Part shown: one piece after another, positions 11,177 through 18,394 of the stretch | How the letters are laid out: each line of letters starts with the position of its first letter | How positions within the stretch are numbered: position 1 is the stretch's first letter | Source: Reinekea marinisedimentorum | Lineage (GTDB): Bacteria; Pseudomonadota; Gammaproteobacteria; Pseudomonadales; Natronospirillaceae | Assembly: GCF_004341165.1 (NCBI RefSeq) | Contig: NZ_SLZR01000020.1 | Coordinates: forward strand, 2,418 to 58,771 | Reading direction: 5' to 3' | DNA: 56,354 nt | Program-made: the position numbers and the translations under genes | The notes under the pieces: model-generated | Told to the model about the DNA's origin: nothing | Seen by the model: the letters and a program-made list of their open reading frames with translations, nothing else | Databases searched by the model: none

Positions 11177-11585
11177 GCAAACTCCTTTAATTCAATTGTA
11201 ATGGTGATGCTCCGCCGACCTAGAATCCGCAGAGATAGATTAGTTTGCCAGATGGACTCTCAGCAATACTCACCCGTGGGTAGGGTGAGAAAGTAACCCC
11301 AAGATTATATCACCTTATAGGAAAAATGGGGTCTGCAAAGAAGCGACCGGTAGGCGGCCAAACGCTATTCATGACTAAACCCGTGGGCTTCCCGCTTTCT
11401 TAAAAAACTGGCAAGCAGTTCACTATCTAGGTCATAATCTGATCATCCGGCTGGCTCACAACCAGATACAATAGCCGGTGCAGTTTCAAATGCGTATCAA
11501 CAGGCTGCGCCATGAAGGAACAATGCCGGGCACCTGCTTGATGAATAAGTGGAGGTTACTTTGGTTTTCAGTACTGGAATTTAAA
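11177..11585. other. Divergent intergenic region, left edge of the accessory island
   Basis: About 400 bases separate rsmA (minus) from the exporter gene (plus). It contains a 7-bp inverted repeat (ctcaccc / gggtgag, 11269-11289) without a T tract, and a cataat box near 11433 without a good -35. No small precursor-like ORF with a lasso leader is visible. This is one side of the island boundary, so the junction should lie here. Confidence 0.5.
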
Positions 11586-13241
11586 ATGGATTCAAAAGTA
11601 ATGAACAGCAAACCAAAATCCTTTTCATATCTTTTCTCGTATCTCTCTCAATATCGAATCAGCCTGGTGCTAACGATATTTCTGATGCTCATAGAAAGTG
11701 GCGTAAGCCTTGTAATCCCCTGGTTCGCCGGGCAGTTTGCAAAAGCTGTATTTGCGCAAGAGTTGCTCTTTGGCCTCACCACGGCTCAAGTTTTTATCGT
11801 TTGGGTTGCGTTGTTTTCAGTGCAGGCGGTTCTCCGCTACCTGTCCGTTTTCCGCTTAAACCTGATCGGCTCAAAGATACTCACCAATTTAAGTTGCCGC
11901 CTTTATGAGCATATTCAAATGCTCCCTATGGGCTATTTTATCGATAGAAAAAAAGGGGCTATTCTATCTCTGCTAAGTAACGATATAGCCATTATCAGTC
12001 ATTTCTTATCCGGCATCTTAACCAGCCTGGTGCCATCGGCGCTTATCCTGATCGGTGCGGCCTTTATGATGGTGTCGATCCATTCCGTCACCGGGCTGGT
12101 CATCTTGGCATTGATCCCGTTGTTTTATGTGGTGTTGAAATTACTGGGCAAAGGCTTGGCACCCATTAGTCAGGAACTGGTTGCAAAACAAGCAGGCCAA
12201 CTGGCTATTTCAAGTGAAAACATAAGCCAGATTAAACTGATAAAAACCTTTAACCGGGAAGATCACGAACTACACAAATTTAAAGCCAAAGCTGACGAGC
12301 TTTACAGGTTACGAAAGAAGCAGTTGCACCTTCAGGCGCTGCTCTCGCCGTTCATTCAGCTTATGGTTTCCTGCGGGGTTCTGGCGGTCATATTGATAAC
12401 GGTCGTTAACTACCAGGCGGGTGCGCTGGGAATGTCAGATATTATTTCATTGCTTATGTATGGCTTCCTGTTTGTTCGGCCAATCAGCAACCTGGCTCAC
12501 CTTTATGGCCAGGTGCAGCAAGCAAAAGGGGCTTCCCACCGCATATTGGAAACGTTAAACACTCTTCCAGAACCCGTGGATGAAGGAACAAAGAGCGTTA
12601 CTATAACCGGAAGCATCACGCTAAAGGATGTCACCTTTTCATACACACCGGGGCAGGCGGTCATCCGGGGTTTGTCATTTGACATTCGCCCTGGTCAAAT
12701 CGTGGTACTGCGTGGGCCAAACGGCCGAGGTAAGTCGACAATACTGCATCTGCTAATGAGGTTCATAGAGCCTCAACAGGGCACTATTTTCATGGATGGC
12801 TACAACATACACGAAATTAACCTGCGTGCACTTCGGCAACAGATTGGGCTTGTATCGCAGGAGGTCTCTCTGTATGAAGGTACTATTAACGATAATATTG
12901 CCTTTGGTTATCCACAGGCGACATCAGCCGAGATCGAAAAAGCAGCCAGAAAGGCCGGCGCACATCGCTTTATTGAACAGCTCGATAAAGGCTACATGAC
13001 ACCGGTTGGCGAAGAAGGCGTTAAGTTATCGGGTGGCCAGCGCCAAAAGATTGCATTGGCCAGGGCACTGATGTCCAAACCAAAAATTATGCTGTTAGAT
13101 GAGCCAACCTCTATGTTCGATATGGCCAGTAGCATCCGGTTTAAAGATCAATTTGCCAGCATCCTTAAGGATATGACCGTTATCATTGCCAGTCACGACG
13201 ATGAGCTGGTCAAACTGGCGGATCAAGTGCTAGAGTTTTAA
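11586..13241 (+). CDS. Lasso-peptide ABC exporter (D protein), fused permease-ATPase
   Basis: A half-transporter of about 551 residues: a six-helix type-1 exporter membrane domain (residues ~15-310), then an ATPase with Walker A GPNGRGKST (~377), signature LSGGQRQK (~481), Walker B IMLLDEPT and switch His (IIASHD). It would export the mature peptide and confer self-immunity by efflux (inferred from the following B1, B2 and C genes). The open frame extends upstream to GTG 11478, but the first ~36 residues are unlike an exporter. I prefer ATG 11586 because its N-terminus, MDSKVMNSK, matches that of the lasso precursor (MDSNVMNSN). ATG 11601 is also possible. The Shine-Dalgarno signal is weak at all of them. 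Confidence 0.85.
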   Translation: MDSKVMNSKPKSFSYLFSYLSQYRISLVLTIFLMLIESGVSLVIPWFAGQFAKAVFAQELLFGLTTAQVFIVWVALFSVQAVLRYLSVFRLNLIGSKILTNLSCRLYEHIQMLPMGYFIDRKKGAILSLLSNDIAIISHFLSGILTSLVPSALILIGAAFMMVSIHSVTGLVILALIPLFYVVLKLLGKGLAPISQELVAKQAGQLAISSENISQIKLIKTFNREDHELHKFKAKADELYRLRKKQLHLQALLSPFIQLMVSCGVLAVILITVVNYQAGALGMSDIISLLMYGFLFVRPISNLAHLYGQVQQAKGASHRILETLNTLPEPVDEGTKSVTITGSITLKDVTFSYTPGQAVIRGLSFDIRPGQIVVLRGPNGRGKSTILHLLMRFIEPQQGTIFMDGYNIHEINLRALRQQIGLVSQEVSLYEGTINDNIAFGYPQATSAEIEKAARKAGAHRFIEQLDKGYMTPVGEEGVKLSGGQRQKIALARALMSKPKIMLLDEPTSMFDMASSIRFKDQFASILKDMTVIIASHDDELVKLADQVLEF

Positions 13242-13256
13242 GCCTAGCCATTAGGG

Positions 13257-13550
13257 TTGAACGTAACTACAAGAGTCGCTATGGAAGACGATATCTATCA
13301 AATTAAAGAAGGGGTTCTATTCCAGAAGGTGGATGATGAATCTGTACTGCTAGAGCCGGAAACGGGCAACTACTTTACGCTCGATTCCGTCGGCACTTAT
13401 ATACTGGATGTCATGACTTCTGGCGTGAATCTATCTGAAATTGTAAAGCAGGCGTGCTCTGTTTATGACGTCACTCAAGAGCAGTTCAAAACTGACTTGG
13501 AAGCTATTGTAAAAGAGATGGAGAGCCTCGGACTTCTCTCAAAAGTTTGA
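13257..13550 (+). CDS. PqqD-like RiPP recognition protein (lasso B1)
   Basis: A small PqqD-fold protein (97 residues from TTG 13257, or 89 from ATG 13281) that would bind the YxxP leader of the precursor and present it to the leader peptidase. The PqqD pattern is clear: VLLEPETGNYFTLDSVGTYI followed by a helical segment ending KEMESLGLLSKV. It lies 15 bases after the exporter and 7-10 bases before B2, so it is in one operon with them. PqqD relatives also occur in other systems; the neighbours are what make this lasso B1. Confidence 0.88.
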   Translation: MNVTTRVAMEDDIYQIKEGVLFQKVDDESVLLEPETGNYFTLDSVGTYILDVMTSGVNLSEIVKQACSVYDVTQEQFKTDLEAIVKEMESLGLLSKV

Positions 13551-13557
13551 GCTACAA

Positions 13558-14025
13558 GTGATGTGGCAAAAATTTAAATCATCGGTAAAGCTCTCTCCTG
13601 CTCAGTGGAAGCAACTGCTAGAGGCATGGTTGCTTTTTATTATTTGGGATCGCCGGCTGCAAAAAAAAGCCTACGAAAGCTGGCGTAAAAACATTTCAAA
13701 TGCCACTACGAATGGCCCTGGCAGTGCATCGCTTAGTGAAGTGCTCGCCATCATCAGAATTATCGAAATCGCCGGCAGGCATCATTTTGTAAAAGTGAAT
13801 TGCCTGCGGCGCTGCCTAACTCAAAAACAGATGCTCACAAAGCGACAAGTGCCGGTCACCATTCATTTTGGTGTTAAGTTGACGGCCGGCAGGATAGATG
13901 CCCATTGCTGGTTGGTATGGAACGGAATCGTCATTAACGATTCCCCGGAAGTCGTGGAAAGCTATTCCGAGCTGAAGGAAATAACAGCACCTTCGCTGTC
14001 TGCTTTGCTGGCATCACCCCATTGA
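13558..14025 (+). CDS. Lasso leader peptidase B2 (transglutaminase-like cysteine protease)
   Basis: A protein of about 155 residues of the PF13471 type, which removes the leader just after the conserved Thr-X pair so that the new N-terminus can be cyclised. The Cys-His-Asp triad is placed by the motifs NCLRRCL (Cys near residue 82), DAHCWLVWNG (His near 118) and the following IND (Asp near 129). The frame opens with GTG 13558 followed directly by ATG 13561; either may initiate. It converges with the C gene, with 23 bases between the stops. B2 is the most lasso-specific enzyme in the cluster. Confidence 0.88.
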   Translation: MMWQKFKSSVKLSPAQWKQLLEAWLLFIIWDRRLQKKAYESWRKNISNATTNGPGSASLSEVLAIIRIIEIAGRHHFVKVNCLRRCLTQKQMLTKRQVPVTIHFGVKLTAGRIDAHCWLVWNGIVINDSPEVVESYSELKEITAPSLSALLASPH

Positions 14026-14048
14026 TTCAGTATTCAATAAATTCGCCC

Positions 14049-15935
14049 TTATAAACAATGCGTTTGATACCAGGATTGGGTGAGAATGACATACAGCAGG
14101 TCAACGTTCAGGTGTTTGCCTGGGTCGGTAAGTATCTCGTTGAATGCCTTCAAAACCCGTGTGTTATCAATTAAACCCAAGCCCTGTAACCCTTCATGTG
14201 ATAGCAGAGATATTAATTCATCTGCATTCTGCCTTACCAGGCTGGCAAAGTGCTGGTCGAAAACAACTTTAGTTTGTTTCCAGCACACTTCATCCGGTAA
14301 ATGACCGTTCATGCTTCTGCGCAACAGCCACTTAGGGTACTTGCCCTGAATTAATAACTTTTCGGGAATGGCGAAACTGAATTCAATCACTTTAGGGTGA
14401 AAGAAGGGGTGGCAAACCTCAATACCATAAGCCTTTGCCAAATGTTGATAGGACCGCAGAGAGTTGTAGGTAGACGTACGATGAAGGCTCTGATAGCGGG
14501 CAAATTTAGCGGGGTTAAAACGTTTTGAATAGGGGTTAACGAAATAATCATTCTGATTAACCGAAGCAGAAGCTGCATCTACTGCCGTAGGCGTTAACCA
14601 GGCGGGCCAGTCAGATTGCGGGGTCTTTCCTCGCAGTAGGTTCGCTGTGTTCAACAAAAAGCCAGGCAGGAATGGCTTCAAAAAAAGCCGGTAAGCTGTT
14701 CTGGTAAACGAGACGTTAAGTTCCTTGCTGCTTCTAAAAACCTCGGGAACCACTTTTACATCGCCCCGCATAAATCGTGACGTATAAACAGAACTATGGC
14801 CCCAGCATATTTCATCACCGCCATTGCCGGTAAATAATGTGCTGGCACCGTGCGTATTCAGAAGTTCCAGTTCTTCAATGTATTGGGGCGCATGAACAAT
14901 GCCCGGGTTGTTGAAATCCGTCGGGTATCTTTCAGAGAAAGATAAAGAACGGTTCAACTCATTAATATCAATAAAGTGAGCGCCCGCAGGTTTAATTCGA
15001 TCGATCATTAGCTGAATTAAATCAGATTCATCGCAATTAGCCTTTTCAGGGTACTGATGAGATATTGTATGGAAAGGTAGGTTTCTTTCCCGGCATATCT
15101 TTGCTGTCAGATAACTAACGGATGTTGAATCCATCCCGCCGCTCATTTGGCTGAATACAGTGCCTTCAGCGTTTAGAAGGTGCTCCTCTACAGTTGCTTG
15201 TAATAAGGTCAGGAAATGATGTTCATATTCAGTGGTCTGAGCGAATCTGATTTGTGCGTTTGGGTCGACATCCCAGAATTTCTCCAGCGCTAAGCGCCCG
15301 TTTAAAATAGAAAAGCTATGCCCGGGGGGAATAGCCGTCAGCTCTTCAAACATTGGCGCGTGAGGGTCGGGTTGGCCGGCTAGCCAACAGGCTAAGCTGG
15401 ATTTATTCGGCGTAAATTTAACGCCGGGTATATGTTTTAAAAGCCGCGCATCGGTTGTTACAGCAGTCAGCCCCTGAAACTGAAAAACAAATAATAAGCT
15501 GCTATTAAAAGGGGAGAGCGCACCCTGGATGCCTCCAGTTTTTGGGTCACGCACACAGTAACTGAATTGGCCTGTTAAATGATGCGCCATGTTGCCGCCC
15601 CACTTCTGATAGGCGGCGTGGATTAAATCATGTTGCGGCTTAGTACCATCTGAGTAAGCCGGAATGCTTGCGTTCTTTTCATAAAGCGATGAGTTTAGGT
15701 TTTGTTGAACACTGCCAATGGCAACAAGGCCGATGGCTTCAGTTGGAGTGTTGGTATTTTTAACAGTGCCGTTTTTTTGATCAAGCTCAAAAGCTAAACA
15801 AGCAACACCAGTCTGGTCTGCTTGGGCAATGACGGGTAAAGCCGAATCGGGTGGGCAATGAAATGCTTTACGCAGATGGTCACGAATGTTTTCTAAATTG
15901 TGCCTATTGCCAGTTAGCAAAATGAAATCTTGCAT
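14049..15935 (-). CDS. Lasso lactam synthetase C (asparagine-synthetase-like)
   Basis: Activates an Asp or Glu side chain of the core with ATP and joins it to the Gly1 amine to close the macrolactam. The synthetase domain has the PP-loop SGGMDSTS (about residues 264-271), FTGNGGDE (~375) and a C-terminal CWKQTK segment. The N-terminal Ntn-like domain starts MQDFILLTGN and lacks the Cys2 of true glutamine-dependent asparagine synthetase, as expected for lasso C. I choose ATG 15935, which has AGGGA at a good distance, over the longer TTG at 15974. About 628 residues, typical. It is on the opposite strand to B1/B2, an uncommon arrangement. Confidence 0.87.
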   Translation of the reverse strand: MQDFILLTGNRHNLENIRDHLRKAFHCPPDSALPVIAQADQTGVACLAFELDQKNGTVKNTNTPTEAIGLVAIGSVQQNLNSSLYEKNASIPAYSDGTKPQHDLIHAAYQKWGGNMAHHLTGQFSYCVRDPKTGGIQGALSPFNSSLLFVFQFQGLTAVTTDARLLKHIPGVKFTPNKSSLACWLAGQPDPHAPMFEELTAIPPGHSFSILNGRLALEKFWDVDPNAQIRFAQTTEYEHHFLTLLQATVEEHLLNAEGTVFSQMSGGMDSTSVSYLTAKICRERNLPFHTISHQYPEKANCDESDLIQLMIDRIKPAGAHFIDINELNRSLSFSERYPTDFNNPGIVHAPQYIEELELLNTHGASTLFTGNGGDEICWGHSSVYTSRFMRGDVKVVPEVFRSSKELNVSFTRTAYRLFLKPFLPGFLLNTANLLRGKTPQSDWPAWLTPTAVDAASASVNQNDYFVNPYSKRFNPAKFARYQSLHRTSTYNSLRSYQHLAKAYGIEVCHPFFHPKVIEFSFAIPEKLLIQGKYPKWLLRRSMNGHLPDEVCWKQTKVVFDQHFASLVRQNADELISLLSHEGLQGLGLIDNTRVLKAFNEILTDPGKHLNVDLLYVILTQSWYQTHCL

Positions 15936-16271
15936 GGATTTCCCTATCGCAATCCTATTGAGTGCAGCGGCCAAGAATACTGCAGTGCTTCACAGAGTTT
16001 CAAAATTTCATCAAACTGTAAAGGCAGGAATGTACAGTTTATTGAGCTATGTAACATTCAAGTTTTAACAGGCATGGTTTAATCCGCGGCTGTTGGTTGT
16101 TTCTACAGGTTGGAATAAAAGAAACAAAGAAACGAACGCTATGTGAGTTATCGCTCAATTTTGGAGCATCGTTCAGCAAAGCATAGGAAAAACGTCGGGA
16201 TATTTTACAGCTTTATAAAATATTCCACGGTGCATTAGCCTAAGTTATTGTTTTTAAAGGCTTAAAATATT
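15936..16271. other. Divergent intergenic region between C and the PEP-CTERM gene
   Basis: About 335 AT-rich bases upstream of the sigma-54-type site. Sites for an enhancer-binding activator would be expected here if that promoter is real, but I cannot point to a clear inverted repeat. No ORF is supported. Confidence 0.4.
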
Positions 16272-16289
16272 CTGGATTGGTTTTTGCTT
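16272..16289 (+). promoter_or_regulatory. Candidate sigma-54 promoter of the PEP-CTERM/lasso-precursor transcript
   Basis: The element CTGG-ATTG-GTTT-TTGCT has the invariant GG (16274-16275) and GC (16286-16287) separated by exactly ten bases, with the -12 TTGCT intact. The -24 half is CTGGATT instead of CTGGCAC. Transcription would start near 16299, about 65 bases before the PEP-CTERM ATG. PEP-CTERM genes in several Proteobacteria are known to be sigma-54 dependent through PrsK/PrsR, which supports the call. Confidence 0.6.
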
Positions 16290-16364
16290 TGCGATACCTA
16301 AAATGAGCAATTAGAAGTTGCAAATCACAAAGGAAGTTAAATTCTTCACCTTGAGAGGAATGAT

Positions 16365-17033
16365 ATGAATATCAGTAAATGGACGTTAGGGAGCGTATTT
16401 TGTGCCCTGGTAATGTTTAGTTCAGGGGCTAACGCAACGCTTCTGGATTTTGAAACAACTGTAACCGGTGCCGATATGGCCGGCATTTCCGTGACCGCAA
16501 TCTATACAGATGGCACCAGCGACACGGTTATTTGGAGTGCAACCGGTAGCGAGTCTGGTGGTGTTAGTGAAACTAGCTGGTCATTAACTCAGGAAGGCTC
16601 AACCCTAGGTGAGTATGATTCGTCTACAGATACCATCTACGGCCTTTGGACTTTCACCAGTGACGGAAGTGTTGAGAGTTTAATCATTGATACACTCGAT
16701 ACCGGTATTGTTTTCGACACGGCATTCATCGATGATTTAAGTGACGATACCAATGGCAGTGGTCAGGGGCGCATTTTCTCTGAAGTTGATGTTGATGCTT
16801 CTACTCTGCTAGAAGGTGCGTCATCCAGTTATTTTGCAGGCTACAGCGGTCTGTTTTTGGAAGAGCTGTTCACGACACTGACTCTGGATAGCCTAACTGG
16901 CGTAACCACTCTCACGTTCTGGGCTGATACCGATGCGTATGTTCCCGAGCCTTCAACGCTAATGCTTTTCGGCGCTGGCCTGTTCGGCTTAGTGGCTTCC
17001 CGTGCAAGGAGCAAAAAATGGATAGCAATGTAA
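16365..17033 (+). CDS. PEP-CTERM sorting-domain protein
   Basis: A 222-residue secreted protein: signal peptide at 1-24 (to NA-TLLDF), an acidic Ser/Thr/Asp-rich beta-type body, and a C-terminal sorting tail VPEPSTLMLFGAGLFGLVA followed by basic RARSKK. Exosortase would cleave at the PEP motif and hand the protein to the cell surface; no exosortase gene is in this window. The ribosome site AGAGGA precedes the ATG. The end of the gene overlaps the lasso precursor start by 16 bases in another frame, so the two are on one transcript. The body has no recognisable enzyme motif. Such proteins are often linked to exopolysaccharide loci. Confidence 0.9.
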   Translation: MNISKWTLGSVFCALVMFSSGANATLLDFETTVTGADMAGISVTAIYTDGTSDTVIWSATGSESGGVSETSWSLTQEGSTLGEYDSSTDTIYGLWTFTSDGSVESLIIDTLDTGIVFDTAFIDDLSDDTNGSGQGRIFSEVDVDASTLLEGASSSYFAGYSGLFLEELFTTLTLDSLTGVTTLTFWADTDAYVPEPSTLMLFGAGLFGLVASRARSKKWIAM

Positions 17034-17188
17034 TGAATAGCAACGAAAAGAAGAGCAAAGAGCTGAAAGCGTACTCTTCTCCAAAGTTAGTAAAAGCAGG
17101 TAGCCTGGTAGAGCTAACCCAGGGCTTTTCCGGAAGTATTCCGGATGAGCAGGGTGGCCATACCAAACGGAATCCATTTGTTGGCTAG
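17018..17188 (+). CDS. Lasso-peptide precursor (A), 56 residues
   Basis: A small gene encoding a leader of 35 residues and a predicted 21-residue core. The leader holds Y19-S-S-P22-K-L24-V-K-A-G28, the YxxPxLxxxG motif read by B1, and Thr34 at -2, required by B2. The core starts G36-F-S-G-S-I-P-D43-E44, giving a Gly1-Asp8 or Gly1-Glu9 ring, then a tail of 12-13 residues with His48, Lys50 and Arg51 as possible plugs, ending NPFVG. ATG 17018 has AAGGAG six bases upstream, an excellent ribosome site inside the end of the PEP-CTERM gene. A second ATG at 17033 overlaps that gene's stop (TAATG) and would keep the motif. The mature product has not been observed; assignment rests on these motifs and the B1/B2/C neighbours. 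Confidence 0.87.
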   Translation: MDSNVMNSNEKKSKELKAYSSPKLVKAGSLVELTQGFSGSIPDEQGGHTKRNPFVG

Positions 17189-17255
17189 CTAATACTCTAA
17201 ATTCAAAAGTGCGGCATGGAGGCTGCTTCTTGGCATTTTTGCTGCATTTTCCCGT

Positions 17256-18233
17256 ATGAATCTACTTTATTCTTTGCCGCTGCATGGTGTGGCTTGTGAG
17301 CCTTATTGTCTCTTCGAAGAGCATGAGCAGCGTTACAGGCTGCGTGTTAGAGAGCAGCGGCTGCCCGCAAGGCAAAAAAGAGAGGCCGATTGGCTGCTCA
17401 CCGATAAGGGCGAGCGCTATGAAACCAGAGTGGAGTTGTACACGGAAGCAAATGCCGATTTTCTGAAAATCGATTGCCAGGGTAAGGGTAGTTTTGAAAT
17501 TACCGATGGCGAAATAGTAATCGACTGGGATCAGGGCGGAACAGATTCCAATCATTACTTCCAAACAATGGCGATAGCCTTGTGGCTTGAGCGTAAGCGC
17601 GTGCAGTGTGTGCATGCCAATGCGCTATCGCTCACCGGTACGAATAAAGCAATCGCTTTGCTGGCACCCAGCAGAACAGGAAAAACCACGCTTACAGTAG
17701 CGCTGGCCGGCAATGGCTTTGAAATGATGACAGACGATATGTTAGCTCTGCATCAATCAAGTGCAACTGGCAACGCACAGTGCACCGTAGAGGTTTACCC
17801 TGGCTGGCCCGAAGTGAGGCTTTGGCCAGACAGCCTGAAGGCCAGTGGGTTTAATCTGAAAAATACAGATAAAGTTCACGAGCAATTCTCTAAGGTAAAG
17901 CTGGCCGTTGAAGGCAGAGATTCTGCAAAAAAGCGTTTAGAAACAATCTACTTTTTGAACCGTGTTGAGCCGGGTGAAAAAAAATCGGATAGCGAAGTTA
18001 TTAAAGATTCGGTGTGCGAAATAAAACCAATGTCTAAGTCGGTAGCGTTGGTGCAACTATTGCAAAACAGCATGTTAGGCAGCGCTTTTCAAAAAATTGG
18101 GTTGGAAGAAGAGCGGTTCCAGGCGCTGAGTAACGTAGTCAATAGCGTACAAATGAAGCAGGTAAATTTTAGATCTGGGTTTGATCATTTAGATACGGTT
18201 TGTGAAATGATCAAGCAAGATGCAAAAGGCTAA
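17256..18233 (+). CDS. HPr-kinase-like protein, putative lasso-peptide kinase (K)
   Basis: A 325-residue HprK-related kinase. The P-loop APSRTGKTTLT (137-147), the acidic TDDMLAL (~158-164) and PGWPEVRLWPDSL (~179-191) match the HprK C-terminal fold; the N-terminal ~110 residues are divergent. There is no ptsH or PTS gene nearby, so a role on HPr is unlikely. HprK homologues next to lasso precursors are known to phosphorylate the C-terminal Ser of the precursor (paeninodin). This precursor ends in Gly, so the acceptor would have to be Ser38, Ser40, Thr49 or a leader residue. It lies 67 bases after the precursor. No convincing ribosome site precedes ATG 17256. Confidence 0.78.
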   Translation: MNLLYSLPLHGVACEPYCLFEEHEQRYRLRVREQRLPARQKREADWLLTDKGERYETRVELYTEANADFLKIDCQGKGSFEITDGEIVIDWDQGGTDSNHYFQTMAIALWLERKRVQCVHANALSLTGTNKAIALLAPSRTGKTTLTVALAGNGFEMMTDDMLALHQSSATGNAQCTVEVYPGWPEVRLWPDSLKASGFNLKNTDKVHEQFSKVKLAVEGRDSAKKRLETIYFLNRVEPGEKKSDSEVIKDSVCEIKPMSKSVALVQLLQNSMLGSAFQKIGLEEERFQALSNVVNSVQMKQVNFRSGFDHLDTVCEMIKQDAKG

Positions 18234-18258
18234 CCCAGTGGTTGTGCAGCATAAGTTG

Positions 18259-18292
18259 CCAATAACATTCTAAGTTTTTTACGCGTTATTGG
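18259..18292. repeat. Inverted repeat between the kinase and the sugar transferase
   Basis: Eight-base arms ccaataac (18259-18266) and gttattgg (18285-18292) flank an 18-base loop. There is no strong T tract, so it is more likely an operator or weak RNA hairpin than an intrinsic terminator. Its role is unknown. Confidence 0.4.
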
Positions 18293-18394
18293 TTTGTGTT
18301 GGGTTAGTTAAACCGGGCGATCAGGTGAGGCTGCAGCAGCAGTCTGCAGTGAGTAAGCTCTGTTTAAGCAGTTTAATGGAAGAGGGTGCTTAGA

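Noticed and set aside
11409-11426. Sigma-54 promoter before the exporter gene (CTGGCAAGCAGTTCACT)
   Set aside because: The -24 half is good but the -12 half lacks the essential GC at the correct spacing.
14049-15935. Genuine asparagine synthetase B or an exopolysaccharide amidotransferase
   Set aside because: The N-terminal catalytic Cys is missing and the gene adjoins B1, B2 and a lasso precursor.
17256-18233. HPr kinase/phosphorylase of the sugar phosphotransferase system
   Set aside because: There is no ptsH or PTS gene nearby, the N-terminal domain differs, and the precursor lies directly upstream.
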